A DNA stretch of 64,000 bases, taken from NCBI GenBank assembly GCA_965237505.1, contig CBDEFR010000002.1, positions 124,001-188,000 on the forward strand. Direction: 5' to 3'. Below are positions 54,830-63,443 of the stretch, piece by piece. Under the pieces are notes generated by a model that saw only the letters and a program-made list of their open reading frames with translations, did not search any database and was not told the origin of the DNA. The translations under genes were made by a program, and so were the position numbers. How positions within the stretch are numbered: position 1 is the stretch's first letter; each line of letters begins with the position of its first letter. Origin of the DNA: NVTR01 sp965237505. GTDB taxonomy: Bacteria > Pseudomonadota > Alphaproteobacteria > Rhodobacterales > Rhodobacteraceae.

Positions 54830-56002
54830 ATGACGGAAATGGTCTATGGCACTCTTCCCGCGCGCGAAGCTGAGCCGATCCTGCCGCGGTGGTGGCGGAC
54901 GCTCGACAAATTGTCGATGTCGTGCATATTTATTCTGTTTGGCATCGGCTTGCTGTTAGGCTTGGCCGCATCGCCGCCACTGGCCGAGCGAAATGGCCTT
55001 GAGGCGTTTTATTATGTGCAGCGGCAGGCGATTTTTGGCGCGGCTGCGATGCTGTTGATGATCTTTACCACGATGATGCAACCGCAACTGGTGCGCCGGC
55101 TTGGGGTCATTGGCTTTGTTATCGCATTCATTGCACTGGCGTTCCTGCCGGTCTTTGGCACCGACTTTGGCAGGGGCGCGGTGCGCTGGTATTCGCTTGG
55201 CTTGGGCAGTTTTCAGCCATCGGAATTCCTGAAACCCGGATATGTCATCGTCGCCGCCTGGTTGCTGTCAGCGAGCCAAGAGATCAACGGCCCGCCCGGC
55301 AAAAGCTATTCGCTCGCCCTGACGCTGGTGATCGTCATGTTCCTGGCGGTGCAACCGGATTTCGGTCAGGCGATTCTGATCCTGTTTGGCTGGGGGGTGA
55401 TGTATTTCATCGCCGGTGCGCCGATCATGATCCTGCTGGTACTTGCTGGCGGCGCTCTGTTTGCAGGCTCGGTTGCATATAATAATTCAGAACATTTTGC
55501 CAAGCGAATTGACAGCTTTCTGTCCAGCGAACTGGATCCGACGACCCAGCTCGGCTATGCCGCAAACGCGATCCAAGAGGGTGGTTTTTTCGGCGTCGGC
55601 GTCGGCGAGGGCCAAGTGAAATGGTCGCTGCCTGACGCGCACACCGATTTCATTATCGCCGTGGCGGCCGAGGAATATGGCCTGATCCTGGTGCTGTTCA
55701 TCCTGGCATTGTTCTTGCTGATCACCGTGCGCTCGCTGCTGCGGCTGATGCGTGAACGCGATCCGTTTATTCGGCTGGCGGGCAGCGGCATGGCGTGCAT
55801 GTTCGGTGTTCAGGCGCTGATCAATACCGGCGTCGCGGTGCGCCTGTTGCCCGCCAAAGGCATGACCCTGCCGTTTGTCAGCTACGGCGGCTCGTCACTG
55901 ATCGCCGGGGGCATCGCGGTGGGGATGTTGCTGGCCTTCACCCGGGTGCGCCCACAGGGCGAGATCGGCGATCTGTTTGCGCGGCGGGGCGCCAGGACAT
56001 GA
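54830..56002 (+). CDS. ftsW: Septal peptidoglycan glycosyltransferase FtsW
   Basis: SEDS-family glycan polymerase of the divisome, 390 residues with about ten membrane helices. The family motifs are VQPDFGQAILILFGWGVMYF with the catalytic Asp and the late LPFVSYGGSSLIAGGIAVGM. It is first in a chain of overlapping cell-wall and division genes; its stop overlaps the murG start (ATGA). Intact. Confidence 0.95.
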   Translation: MTEMVYGTLPAREAEPILPRWWRTLDKLSMSCIFILFGIGLLLGLAASPPLAERNGLEAFYYVQRQAIFGAAAMLLMIFTTMMQPQLVRRLGVIGFVIAFIALAFLPVFGTDFGRGAVRWYSLGLGSFQPSEFLKPGYVIVAAWLLSASQEINGPPGKSYSLALTLVIVMFLAVQPDFGQAILILFGWGVMYFIAGAPIMILLVLAGGALFAGSVAYNNSEHFAKRIDSFLSSELDPTTQLGYAANAIQEGGFFGVGVGEGQVKWSLPDAHTDFIIAVAAEEYGLILVLFILALFLLITVRSLLRLMRERDPFIRLAGSGMACMFGVQALINTGVAVRLLPAKGMTLPFVSYGGSSLIAGGIAVGMLLAFTRVRPQGEIGDLFARRGART

Positions 56003-57102
56003 AGCAAGCACCGCTTCTGATCATTGCCGCAGGCGGCACCGGCGGGCATTTGTTCCCGGCCCAGGCCCTGGCCGAGGCGATGCTGCGCAATGGCTGGCGG
56101 GTCAAACTGTCCACCGATGCGCGCGGTGCACGCTACACCGGCGGCTTTCCGCATGTGGTCGGGATCGAGGAAGTGGCCAGCGCAACTTTTGCCCGTGGCG
56201 GCCTGGGTGCCAAGATTATCGCGCCATTTCTGATCACGGGCGGCACCTTTGCTGCGGTGTGGAAAATGCTGTGGGACCGCCCGGCGATGGTGGTGGGTTT
56301 TGGCGGTTATCCGTCGATCCCGGCGCTTGCGGGTGCCACGATTTTGCGATGCCCGAGGATGATCCACGAACAGAACGGCGTATTGGGGCGCGTCAATCAG
56401 GTCTTTGCGGCCCGCGTCCACGGGGTTGCCTGCGGCGCCTGGCCGACCGCGCTTCCGGACGGTGTTCGCGGTCAGTTCACCGGCAATCCGGTGCGCGCCG
56501 CAGTGATCAAGCGCGAAGGCGCGCCCTATATCCCGCCCGGTGACTATCCGATGACCCTGCTGGTCATCGGCGGATCGCAAGGCGCGCGCATGCTGTCCGA
56601 TGTGGTGCCGCAGGCGATCGCGCGACTGCCCGCACAACTGCTTGCCAATCTGCGCATCGCGCATCAGGCCCGCGAGGAAGACCACGAACGCGTCAGCCAG
56701 TTCTACGCCGATCACGCAATTAATGCTGACGTGCAACCATTCTTTCAGGACATTGCGCGCCGCATGTCCGAAGCCCAGCTGGTGATCAGCCGGGCCGGGG
56801 CCGCTACGGTGGCTGATATCGCGGTGATCGGGCGACCGTCGATTCTGGTGCCCTTTGCAGCGGCTGCGGCCGACCATCAAACCGCCAATGCCCGCGGGCT
56901 GGTCGAGGCCGACGCCGCGATTCTGATCCCGGAATCAAGGCTCGCACCTGACACGTTGACCGAGCAGATAGAGGCGGTTTTTTCAAACCCCAAGGCGGCG
57001 GTCAAAATGGCCCATGCCGCCCTGGCCAAGGGGCAACCGGATGCCACCGACCGGCTGGTCGAATTTGTTGAAACACTGGCAGATCGGCGGCCAAAACCAT
57101 GA
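55999..57102 (+). CDS. murG: UDP-GlcNAc:lipid I GlcNAc transferase MurG
   Basis: MurG makes lipid II on the inner face of the membrane. A GT-B glycosyltransferase of 367 residues, with IIAAGGTGGHLFPAQALAEA at the N-terminus, the UDP-binding VIGGSQGARMLSDVVP and LVISRAGAATVADIAVIGRP. The start at 55999 is fixed by the 4-bp overlap with ftsW and by the conserved GGTGGH position. Intact. Confidence 0.96.
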   Translation: MKQAPLLIIAAGGTGGHLFPAQALAEAMLRNGWRVKLSTDARGARYTGGFPHVVGIEEVASATFARGGLGAKIIAPFLITGGTFAAVWKMLWDRPAMVVGFGGYPSIPALAGATILRCPRMIHEQNGVLGRVNQVFAARVHGVACGAWPTALPDGVRGQFTGNPVRAAVIKREGAPYIPPGDYPMTLLVIGGSQGARMLSDVVPQAIARLPAQLLANLRIAHQAREEDHERVSQFYADHAINADVQPFFQDIARRMSEAQLVISRAGAATVADIAVIGRPSILVPFAAAAADHQTANARGLVEADAAILIPESRLAPDTLTEQIEAVFSNPKAAVKMAHAALAKGQPDATDRLVEFVETLADRRPKP

Positions 57103-58508
57103 GTGCTGCCGCCACCAAACTTCCCACCGAAATGGGACCGATCCACTTTGTCGGCATCGGTGGCATCGGCATGTCGGGCATTGCCGAGGTGCTGCTCAAC
57201 CACGGCTACACGGTGCAGGGCTCGGATCTGAAGGCCAGCAAGATCACCGACCGGTTGCAACGGCTTGGCGCGACAATTTTTGAAGGCCAGCGCGCCGAAA
57301 ATCTGGAAAACGCCGCAGTTGTGGTGATCTCATCGGCCATCAAGGCCGGTAATCGAGAGCTTGACGCCGCCCGCGCGCGAGGATTGCCGGTGGTGCGCCG
57401 GGCCGAGATGCTGGCCGAACTGATGCGGCTGAAATCCAACGTGGCCGTGGGCGGCACCCACGGCAAGACCACCACCACCACGCTGGTGGCGACGCTGCTG
57501 GATGCAGGCGGGCTTGACCCCACGGTGATCAACGGCGGCATCATCAACGCCTACAGCTCGAACGCGCGCATGGGCCAGGGCGAATGGATGGTGGTCGAGG
57601 CCGACGAAAGCGACGGCACATTCACCCGGCTGCCCGCCACCATCGCCATCGTGACCAATATCGACCCCGAGCATATGGAACACTGGGGCAGCATCGAAAA
57701 CCTGCACCAGGGATTTCTCGATTTCGTGTCCAACATCCCGTTTTACGGGCTCGCCGTGTGCTGCACCGATCATCCGGAAGTGCAGGCCTTGGTCGGAAAG
57801 ATCACCGATCGCCGGGTGGTGACCTATGGCTTCAATGCGCAGGCCGATGTGCGGGCCGAAAACCTGACCTACAAGAACGGCGTCGCGCATTTTGACATCG
57901 CCTTGCAGAACGACGACATGATGATCGATGGATGCACGTTGCCGATGCCGGGCGATCACAACGTGTCCAACGCGCTGGCGGCAGTGGCGGTGGCGCGCCA
58001 TCTGGCCATGAAGGCCAGCGAAATCCGTGCAGCACTTGCAAATTTCAAGGGCGTCAACCGGCGCTTCACCAAGGTCGCCGTGGTGGATGGTGTGACCATC
58101 ATCGACGATTACGGCCACCACCCGGTGGAAATCGCCGCCGTTCTGAAAGCGGCGCGCCAGTGCTGCGACGGCCGGGTCATCGCGGTGCACCAGCCGCATC
58201 GTTATACGCGGCTGTCATCGCTGTTTGAGGATTTTTGCGCCTGTTTCAACGATGCCGACGTGGTTGGGATCGCCGAGGTTTTTGCCGCCGGCGAAGAGCC
58301 GATAGCGGGGGCGTCGCGCGACGACCTTGTTGCTGGGCTGATCAGCCACGGTCATCGGCAGGTCAGCGCGCTCAGGGACGAAGATGATCTGGCGCAACTG
58401 GTGCGCGAGCGGGCGCACGCCGGGGATATTGTCGTATGTCTCGGCGCCGGTACCATCTCGGCTTGGGCCAACGCGCTGCCTGAACGCCTGAAGGCGGCTG
58501 CGCGATGA
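57099..58508 (+). CDS. murC: UDP-N-acetylmuramate-L-alanine ligase
   Basis: MurC adds L-Ala to UDP-MurNAc using ATP. The 469-residue Mur ligase has HFVGIGGIGMSGIAEVLLNH in the UDP-binding domain, the ATP loop VAVGGTHGKTTTTTLVATLL, and the central GVNRRFTKVAVVDGVTIIDD and YGHHPVEIAA. It overlaps murG by ATGA. Intact. Confidence 0.97.
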   Translation: MSAAATKLPTEMGPIHFVGIGGIGMSGIAEVLLNHGYTVQGSDLKASKITDRLQRLGATIFEGQRAENLENAAVVVISSAIKAGNRELDAARARGLPVVRRAEMLAELMRLKSNVAVGGTHGKTTTTTLVATLLDAGGLDPTVINGGIINAYSSNARMGQGEWMVVEADESDGTFTRLPATIAIVTNIDPEHMEHWGSIENLHQGFLDFVSNIPFYGLAVCCTDHPEVQALVGKITDRRVVTYGFNAQADVRAENLTYKNGVAHFDIALQNDDMMIDGCTLPMPGDHNVSNALAAVAVARHLAMKASEIRAALANFKGVNRRFTKVAVVDGVTIIDDYGHHPVEIAAVLKAARQCCDGRVIAVHQPHRYTRLSSLFEDFCACFNDADVVGIAEVFAAGEEPIAGASRDDLVAGLISHGHRQVSALRDEDDLAQLVRERAHAGDIVVCLGAGTISAWANALPERLKAAAR

Positions 58509-58780
58509 GCCTGTCCTTGATTCTGGCATCGATATGGGCCATCGCCACAACCATCGTCGCGATGCTGCCGATGCGCCGCCAGTTCCTGCCCGGTGCCGCG
58601 CTGTTGTTTTCGGCGCCAGTTTTGCTGGTGTTCATCGGCTATCAGCACGGGTTTTGGATCACCCTGCTGGGCCTGCTGGCTTTTGCGTCGATGTTCCGCA
58701 ACCCGCTGATCTATCTGGGCCGCAAAGCGCTGGGGCTTCCGGCGCGCCTGCCCAAAGAGCTTGAAAACCGCAAACCATGA
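58505..58780 (+). CDS. DUF2484 small membrane protein, copy 1
   Basis: A 91-residue protein with three hydrophobic segments (SLILASIWAIATTIVAMLPM, LLFSAPVLLVFIGYQHGFWI, LLGLLAFASMFRNPLIYLG). It resembles the DUF2484 proteins that Rhodobacterales encode between murC and murB. It overlaps both neighbours by ATGA. The next gene is a diverged duplicate. Role unknown; the position suggests a link to wall synthesis. Confidence 0.82.
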   Translation: MSLSLILASIWAIATTIVAMLPMRRQFLPGAALLFSAPVLLVFIGYQHGFWITLLGLLAFASMFRNPLIYLGRKALGLPARLPKELENRKP

Positions 58781-59034
58781 ACACCTCTTTGATCATCGCG
58801 CTGCTGTGGCTGGTTCTGGCCAATGTCATTGCGATGTTTCCATCGAAAAAGAACCACTGGCCAGCGGCCTACGTGCTGATCGCCGTCGGGGTGCCGATCC
58901 TGGGCTATGTCACCTACGAGTCCGGTCCGGTCTTCGGCCTGCTGGCGCTGGTCGCCGGGGCTTCGATTCTGCGCTGGCCGCTGATCTATGGGTGGCGGTG
59001 GCTGAGACGGATCACCGGACGACAGGCCGAATGA
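58777..59034 (+). CDS. DUF2484 small membrane protein, copy 2
   Basis: An 85-residue protein of the same layout as its neighbour: LIIALLWLVLANVIAMFPSK, then a basic-aromatic turn KKNHWPAAYVLIAVGVPILG and a last helix region ASILRWPLIYGWRWLR. The shared pattern of an N-terminal helix, IAM-P motif and RxPLIY ending shows tandem duplication. It overlaps copy 1 and murB by ATGA. Role unknown. Confidence 0.82.
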   Translation: MNTSLIIALLWLVLANVIAMFPSKKNHWPAAYVLIAVGVPILGYVTYESGPVFGLLALVAGASILRWPLIYGWRWLRRITGRQAE

Positions 59035-59960
59035 GCGACATGCCATCGGTGCGCGGTGTTTTGACCGCCAACCGCCCGCTCGCCGGCCTAACCTGGCTGC
59101 GCGTTGGTGGCCCGGCGGACTGGCTGTTTCAACCGGCTGATGCGCAAGATTTGGCCACGTTTCTGGCGGCACTTGACCCAAAAGTCGCAGTGTTCCCGAT
59201 GGGCGTCGGCTCGAACCTGATCGTGCGCGATGGTGGTATTCGCGCGGTGGTGATCCGTCTGGGTCGCGGTTTTAACCGGATCGAGACCGACGGCACTCAG
59301 GTGACGGCAGGCGCGGCGGCACTAGACGCGCATGTGGCGCGCAAAGCCGCCGCTGGCGGGCTCGATCTGACCTTTCTGCGCACAATTCCGGGGGCAATTG
59401 GCGGTGCGGTGGCGATGAATGCCGGGTGTTACGGGTCATATGTGGCGGATCATTTCGTGTCCGCGCAGGCGGTGACGCGGGCCGGCAAAATCGTGACGCT
59501 GCATGCCGGCGACCTCAACTTTCGCTACCGCCAAAGCGACCTGCCAGGCGGATCGGTGATTACCCAGGCCACCTTCAAAGGCGAGATCGGCGAACCAGCG
59601 AAACTGGAGGCGACCATGACCGCGCAACTTGCCCAACGCAATGCCACCCAGCCCACCAAGCTGCGCACTGCAGGCTCCACGTTCCGCAACCCGGCCGGAT
59701 ATTCCAGCACCGGGCGCGGCGATGACAGCCACGAATTGAAAGCTTGGAAAGTCATCGCTGACGCCGGGATGCGCGGGGCACGCCGGGGGGCTGCGCAAAT
59801 GTCCCCGCAGCATCCGAATTTTCTGGTGAACACCGGCACCGCGAGCGCCACAGAGCTGGAAGAACTGGGTGAAGATGTTCGAAAAAAGGTATTCCAAAAC
59901 AGCCGCATATGGTTAGAATGGGAGATTATGAGGGTCGGCGAACCGGCCCCTGAACAATAA
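59031..59960 (+). CDS. murB: UDP-N-acetylenolpyruvoylglucosamine reductase
   Basis: MurB reduces UDP-GlcNAc-enolpyruvate using FAD and NADPH. The 309-residue protein shows TWLRVGGPADWLFQPADAQD, the FAD loop PMGVGSNLIVRDGGIRAVVI, LRTIPGAIGGAVAMNAGCYG and the catalytic Ser region TAGSTFRNPAG. It starts at ATG 59031 overlapping the DUF2484 stop. Intact. Confidence 0.95.
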   Translation: MSDMPSVRGVLTANRPLAGLTWLRVGGPADWLFQPADAQDLATFLAALDPKVAVFPMGVGSNLIVRDGGIRAVVIRLGRGFNRIETDGTQVTAGAAALDAHVARKAAAGGLDLTFLRTIPGAIGGAVAMNAGCYGSYVADHFVSAQAVTRAGKIVTLHAGDLNFRYRQSDLPGGSVITQATFKGEIGEPAKLEATMTAQLAQRNATQPTKLRTAGSTFRNPAGYSSTGRGDDSHELKAWKVIADAGMRGARRGAAQMSPQHPNFLVNTGTASATELEELGEDVRKKVFQNSRIWLEWEIMRVGEPAPEQ

Positions 59961-59968
59961 TAACTGAG

Positions 59969-59991
59969 GGTCGGCCAAATCGGCCCCGACC
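59969..59991. terminator. GC-rich hairpin between murB and ddl
   Basis: GGTCGGCC-AAATC-GGCCCCGACC forms a stem in the 45-bp gap between murB and ddl. A similar GGTCGGCGAACCGGCCCC occurs just before the murB stop, so the gap partly duplicates the murB tail. There is no T-tract, so true termination inside this essential operon is doubtful. Confidence 0.3.
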
Positions 59992-60005
59992 AATAAGGCA
60001 CCAAG

Positions 60006-60926
60006 GTGGGTCAGTCGAGCAGGACACCCGGCAAAGTGGCGGTACTGATGGGTGGCCCCTCGCGCGAACACGAGGTGTCACTGTCTTCGGGGCGCGAATG
60101 CGCCGCCGCCCTGCGGGAAGCAGGATATGAGGTTGTGGAACTGGACGCCGGGCCGGACCTTGCCGCGCGTCTTGGCGACATTTCCCCGGACGTTGCGTTC
60201 AACGCGCTGCATGGGCGCTGGGGCGAGGATGGCTGCGTTCAGGGCCTGCTGGAATGGCTGCGCATCCCTTACACCCATTCCGGGGTGCTGGCGTCGGCCC
60301 TGACAATGGACAAGCAACGCACCAAGGACGTCTATCGCGCCGCCGGTCTGCCGTTTGTCGACAGCGTGCTGGTGCCTCGCGAGGCCGTCATGGCCGATCA
60401 CGTCATGACCCCGCCTTACGTAGTGAAACCCAACAACGAAGGCTCGTCGGTCGGCATCTTCATCGTCAATGAAAACGCCAACAGCCCGCCGCGTCTTGGC
60501 CCCGACATGCCAGAGACCGTGATGGTCGAGGCCTACGCGCCGGGGCGGGAACTGACCACCACGGTGATGGGTGAGCGGCCCTTGGCGGTCACCGACATTC
60601 TGACCGACGGTTGGTATGACTATCACGCCAAATACGACGAAGGCGGCTCGCGCCACGTGATCCCCGCCGAACTGCCGCGCGAAATCCATGACGCCTGCAT
60701 GGAGTACGCGTTGCGTGCCCACCGCGTGCTTGGCTGCCGTGGCGTCAGCCGCACCGATTACCGATGGGACGCGCGCCGCGGCCTCGCCGGTCTGATCCTG
60801 CTGGAAACCAACACCCAGCCCGGCATGACGCCAACCTCGCTGTCACCCGAACAGGCCGCCTTTTGCGGCATAACTTTCCCCAAATTCTGCGCCTGGATGG
60901 TCGAGGATGCGTCGTGCGATCGGTAG
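60006..60926 (+). CDS. ddl: D-alanine-D-alanine ligase
   Basis: An ATP-grasp enzyme of 306 residues making the D-Ala-D-Ala of peptidoglycan stems. VAVLMGGPSREHEVSLSSGR, FNALHGRWGEDGCVQGLLEW, VKPNNEGSSVG and the metal-binding LILLETNTQPGMTPTSLSP are present. GTG 60006 follows AAGG. The stop TAG uses TA at 60924-60925 and the first base of a 267-bp MITE that separates it from ftsQ. The protein ends MVEDASCDR, the usual family end, so the coding part looks complete. Confidence 0.95.
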   Translation: MGQSSRTPGKVAVLMGGPSREHEVSLSSGRECAAALREAGYEVVELDAGPDLAARLGDISPDVAFNALHGRWGEDGCVQGLLEWLRIPYTHSGVLASALTMDKQRTKDVYRAAGLPFVDSVLVPREAVMADHVMTPPYVVKPNNEGSSVGIFIVNENANSPPRLGPDMPETVMVEAYAPGRELTTTVMGERPLAVTDILTDGWYDYHAKYDEGGSRHVIPAELPREIHDACMEYALRAHRVLGCRGVSRTDYRWDARRGLAGLILLETNTQPGMTPTSLSPEQAAFCGITFPKFCAWMVEDASCDR

Positions 60927-61192
60927 AGCGCTTTTCATCTATCCAGACCCTCTCTGCTTGTTCCAAATGCGGTAGCCCGGCGTTGAACTGGCCGCCGTGC
61001 GATATGGATATCGGACAAGGCCAGTTCGGCGTCGGATGCCGCATTTGGGCCCAAGCCCCACGGGACGGTCCATTTTGTCTCAATTCCGGCGCCTTGGTTT
61101 TTGCAGATATCCCCGATATCCCCTGCAATCCAAGGCTTGAACTTGCGGCAAAATGGGCTGTCAGAGTGGGTCTGGATAGATGAAAAGCGCTC
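60926..61192. mobile_element. 267-bp palindromic MITE bridging ddl and ftsQ
   Basis: The ends are perfect inverted repeats of 25 bp beginning GAGCGCTTTTCATCTATCCA, extended by CTCTG after one mismatch. It is flanked by TA on both sides (60924-60925 and 61193-61194), as for IS630/Tc1-type elements. The interior folds into two further hairpins, one closed by CCAAATGCGG/CCGCATTTGG (with GAACTGGCC/GGCCAGTTC inside), the other by CCATTTTG/CAAAATGG (with GCCTTGG/CCAAGGC inside). It has no convincing gene. It supplies the start codon of ftsQ. Confidence 0.85.
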
Positions 61193-62061
61193 TAGCACGC
61201 CCCCGCCGCGATCCGGCCCCGTCGCGAATTGCATACCGGCTGCAGCGGCTGTGGCTGACGCCTTATTTCCGGGCTATTTGCCGGTTTGGCCTACCAACGC
61301 TGGCGGTCATTGTCGCGGTCGGCTGGTTTTTCAACCAGCAATCCAACCGCGATGCAATCACCGAAAAGGTCGCCGAAATTCGCCGCTCGATCGAGGAGCG
61401 CCCGGAATTCATGGTCAATCTTATGGCCATCGACGGGGCCACCGATGCGGTCAGCGACGACATTCGCGAAATCGTTCCGGTTGATTTCCCGGTCAGCTCG
61501 TTTGACCTTGATCTGGACGGCATGCAGGCCCGCATTCTGGAACTTGATGCGGTGGCCAGGGCCGATATCCGCATTCGCCAGCGCGGCGTCTTGCAGGTCG
61601 AGATAACCGAACGAGTCCCTGCCGCCGTCTGGCGGGTGGGCCGCGATATTGAGCTTTTGGATGCCCAGGGCCACCGGGTCGCAACCATCGCGTCAAGAAC
61701 CGAACGCGCTGATCTGCCGCTGCTGGCAGGCCTCGGGGCCGAGCAGAGCGTGCCCGAAGCGCTGGCGATTCTTGCCGCATCGGGCCCGGTTGCGGGCCGG
61801 GTGCGCGGGCTGGTGCGCATTGGTGAACGCCGATGGGATCTGGTTCTTGATCGCGACCAACGCATTTTGCTTCCTGCATCAGACCCGGTTCGCGCGCTTG
61901 AGCAAGTCATGGCACTGCACGAAGCCCAGGATCTAATGGCCCGCGATATTGTTGCGGTGGACATGCGCAACCCGGCCCGCGCGACGCTGCGCATGGCGCC
62001 AGACGCTGTAGAAGCGTTGCGGCGGATCAGAAAAATCAAGTTCGGAGACATTTTGGAATGA
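61180..62061 (+). CDS. ftsQ: Cell division protein FtsQ
   Basis: A bitopic divisome protein of 293 residues. A short basic cytoplasmic tail (ARPRRDPAPSRIAYRLQRLW) precedes one membrane helix (FGLPTLAVIVAVGWFF) and the periplasmic POTRA and FtsQ domains (FPVSSFDLDLDGMQARILEL, VEITERVPAAVWRVG). The only in-frame ATG before the conserved tail is at 61180, inside the right inverted repeat of the MITE. Thus the first four to five codons (MKSAL) are MITE sequence. No good Shine-Dalgarno is visible upstream (GGGTCTGGATAG). It overlaps ftsA by ATGA. Confidence 0.93.
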   Translation: MKSALARPRRDPAPSRIAYRLQRLWLTPYFRAICRFGLPTLAVIVAVGWFFNQQSNRDAITEKVAEIRRSIEERPEFMVNLMAIDGATDAVSDDIREIVPVDFPVSSFDLDLDGMQARILELDAVARADIRIRQRGVLQVEITERVPAAVWRVGRDIELLDAQGHRVATIASRTERADLPLLAGLGAEQSVPEALAILAASGPVAGRVRGLVRIGERRWDLVLDRDQRILLPASDPVRALEQVMALHEAQDLMARDIVAVDMRNPARATLRMAPDAVEALRRIRKIKFGDILE

Positions 62062-63443
62062 CCGACCTCTATGCCACCCAGAGGGCGATGCGCAACATGC
62101 GCCGCGCCGCGATGCAGCGCGGTGTCATTGCCATTCTGGATATCGGCACCTCCAAGATCGCTTGTCTGGTACTCCGCTTTGATGGCCCCGACCAGTATCG
62201 CGACGGCGACAGTGTTGGGCCGATGGCGGGCCAATCGTCGTTTCGCGTGATCGGCGCGGCCACCACCCGCTCGCGCGGGGTTCGCTTTGGCGAAATTAAC
62301 GCGATGCAGGAAACCGAGCGCGCCATCCGCACCGCGGTGCAGGCGGCGCAGAAAATGGCCAACGTGCGGGTTGATCATGTGATTGCATGTTTTGCCGGGG
62401 CCGAGCCGCGCTCTTACGGGCTGGCCGGAGACGCAGAATTGCAGGATGGCGTGGTCACAGAACAGGATGTGGGCCGGGTTCTGGCGTCATGCCAGGTGCC
62501 GGATTATGGCGACGGGCGCGAAGCCCTGCACGCGCAACCGGTGAATTTTGCCATCGACCACCGCTCTGGCCTGGCCGACCCGCGCGGCCAGATCGGCAAC
62601 CGGCTGGCGGTGGATCTGCACCTGCTGACGGTGGACTCAAACGTGGTCGAGAACCTGCTCTATTGTGTCAAGCGCTGCGATCTTGAATTGGCCGGACTGG
62701 CAGCGTCGGCCTATGTCTCAGGTGTTTCTTCATTGGTCGAGGACGAACAGGAACTCGGCGCGGCCTGTATCGACATGGGCGGCGGCACCACCGGCCTGTC
62801 GATTTTCATGAGAAAACACATGATCTACGGCGATTGCGTTCGCATCGGCGGCGATCACGTGACCGATGACATCTCCAAAGGCCTGCAGGTGCCGTTTGCC
62901 GCCGCCGAGCGCATCAAGACGTTTTATGGCGGGCTGATTGCCACCGGCATGGACGACCGCGAAATGATCGAGATTGGCGGCGACACCGGCGATTGGGAAC
63001 GCGACCGGCGCACCGTCAGCCGGGCCGAACTGATCGGCATTATCCGCCCGCGGGTCGAGGAAATTCTGGAACAAGTCCGTCTGCGGCTCGACGCCGCAAG
63101 GTTCGAGCATCTGCCCAGCCAGCAGATCGTATTGACCGGGGGTGCCAGCCAGATACCGGGTCTTGACGGGCTGGCGCCAAAAATTCTTGGCCAGCGAGTG
63201 CGCCTTGGCCGACCCTTGCGGGTGCAGGGCCTGCCGCAGGCCGCGACCGGGGCGGCGTTCGCTGCTTGCGTCGGTCTGTGCCTGTTTGCGGCGCACCCGC
63301 AGGACGAATGGTGGGATTTTGACTTGGCTGCGGAACGGTATCCGGCGCGGTCCTTTAAGCGGGCCGTCAAATGGTTTAAGGAGAATTGGCTTACCACCCC
63401 TCAATTTAGCGAATTAAGCTTGCCATCTGTCCACATGTTGTGA
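62058..63443 (+). CDS. ftsA: Cell division protein FtsA with IS-encoded C-terminal tail
   Basis: Actin-like ATPase that tethers FtsZ to the membrane. Phosphate loops are IAILDIGTSKIACLVL and ACIDMGGGTTGLSIFM; the adenosine motif is QIVLTGGASQIPGLDGL. The protein normally ends with an amphipathic membrane-binding helix, seen here as SFKRAVKWFKENW (last native codon 63387-63389). The IS4 element begins at 63390, so translation runs 17 more residues (LTTPQFSELSLPSVHML) before the stop. The native stop and the link to ftsZ are lost from this locus. Membrane binding may be weakened. Confidence 0.93.
   Translation: MTDLYATQRAMRNMRRAAMQRGVIAILDIGTSKIACLVLRFDGPDQYRDGDSVGPMAGQSSFRVIGAATTRSRGVRFGEINAMQETERAIRTAVQAAQKMANVRVDHVIACFAGAEPRSYGLAGDAELQDGVVTEQDVGRVLASCQVPDYGDGREALHAQPVNFAIDHRSGLADPRGQIGNRLAVDLHLLTVDSNVVENLLYCVKRCDLELAGLAASAYVSGVSSLVEDEQELGAACIDMGGGTTGLSIFMRKHMIYGDCVRIGGDHVTDDISKGLQVPFAAAERIKTFYGGLIATGMDDREMIEIGGDTGDWERDRRTVSRAELIGIIRPRVEEILEQVRLRLDAARFEHLPSQQIVLTGGASQIPGLDGLAPKILGQRVRLGRPLRVQGLPQAATGAAFAACVGLCLFAAHPQDEWWDFDLAAERYPARSFKRAVKWFKENWLTTPQFSELSLPSVHML

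Noticed and set aside
60935..61234. 99-codon minus-strand frame in the ddl-ftsQ element
   Set aside because: It arises from the palindromic MITE sequence and has no start signal or domain; repeats like this often produce spurious frames.
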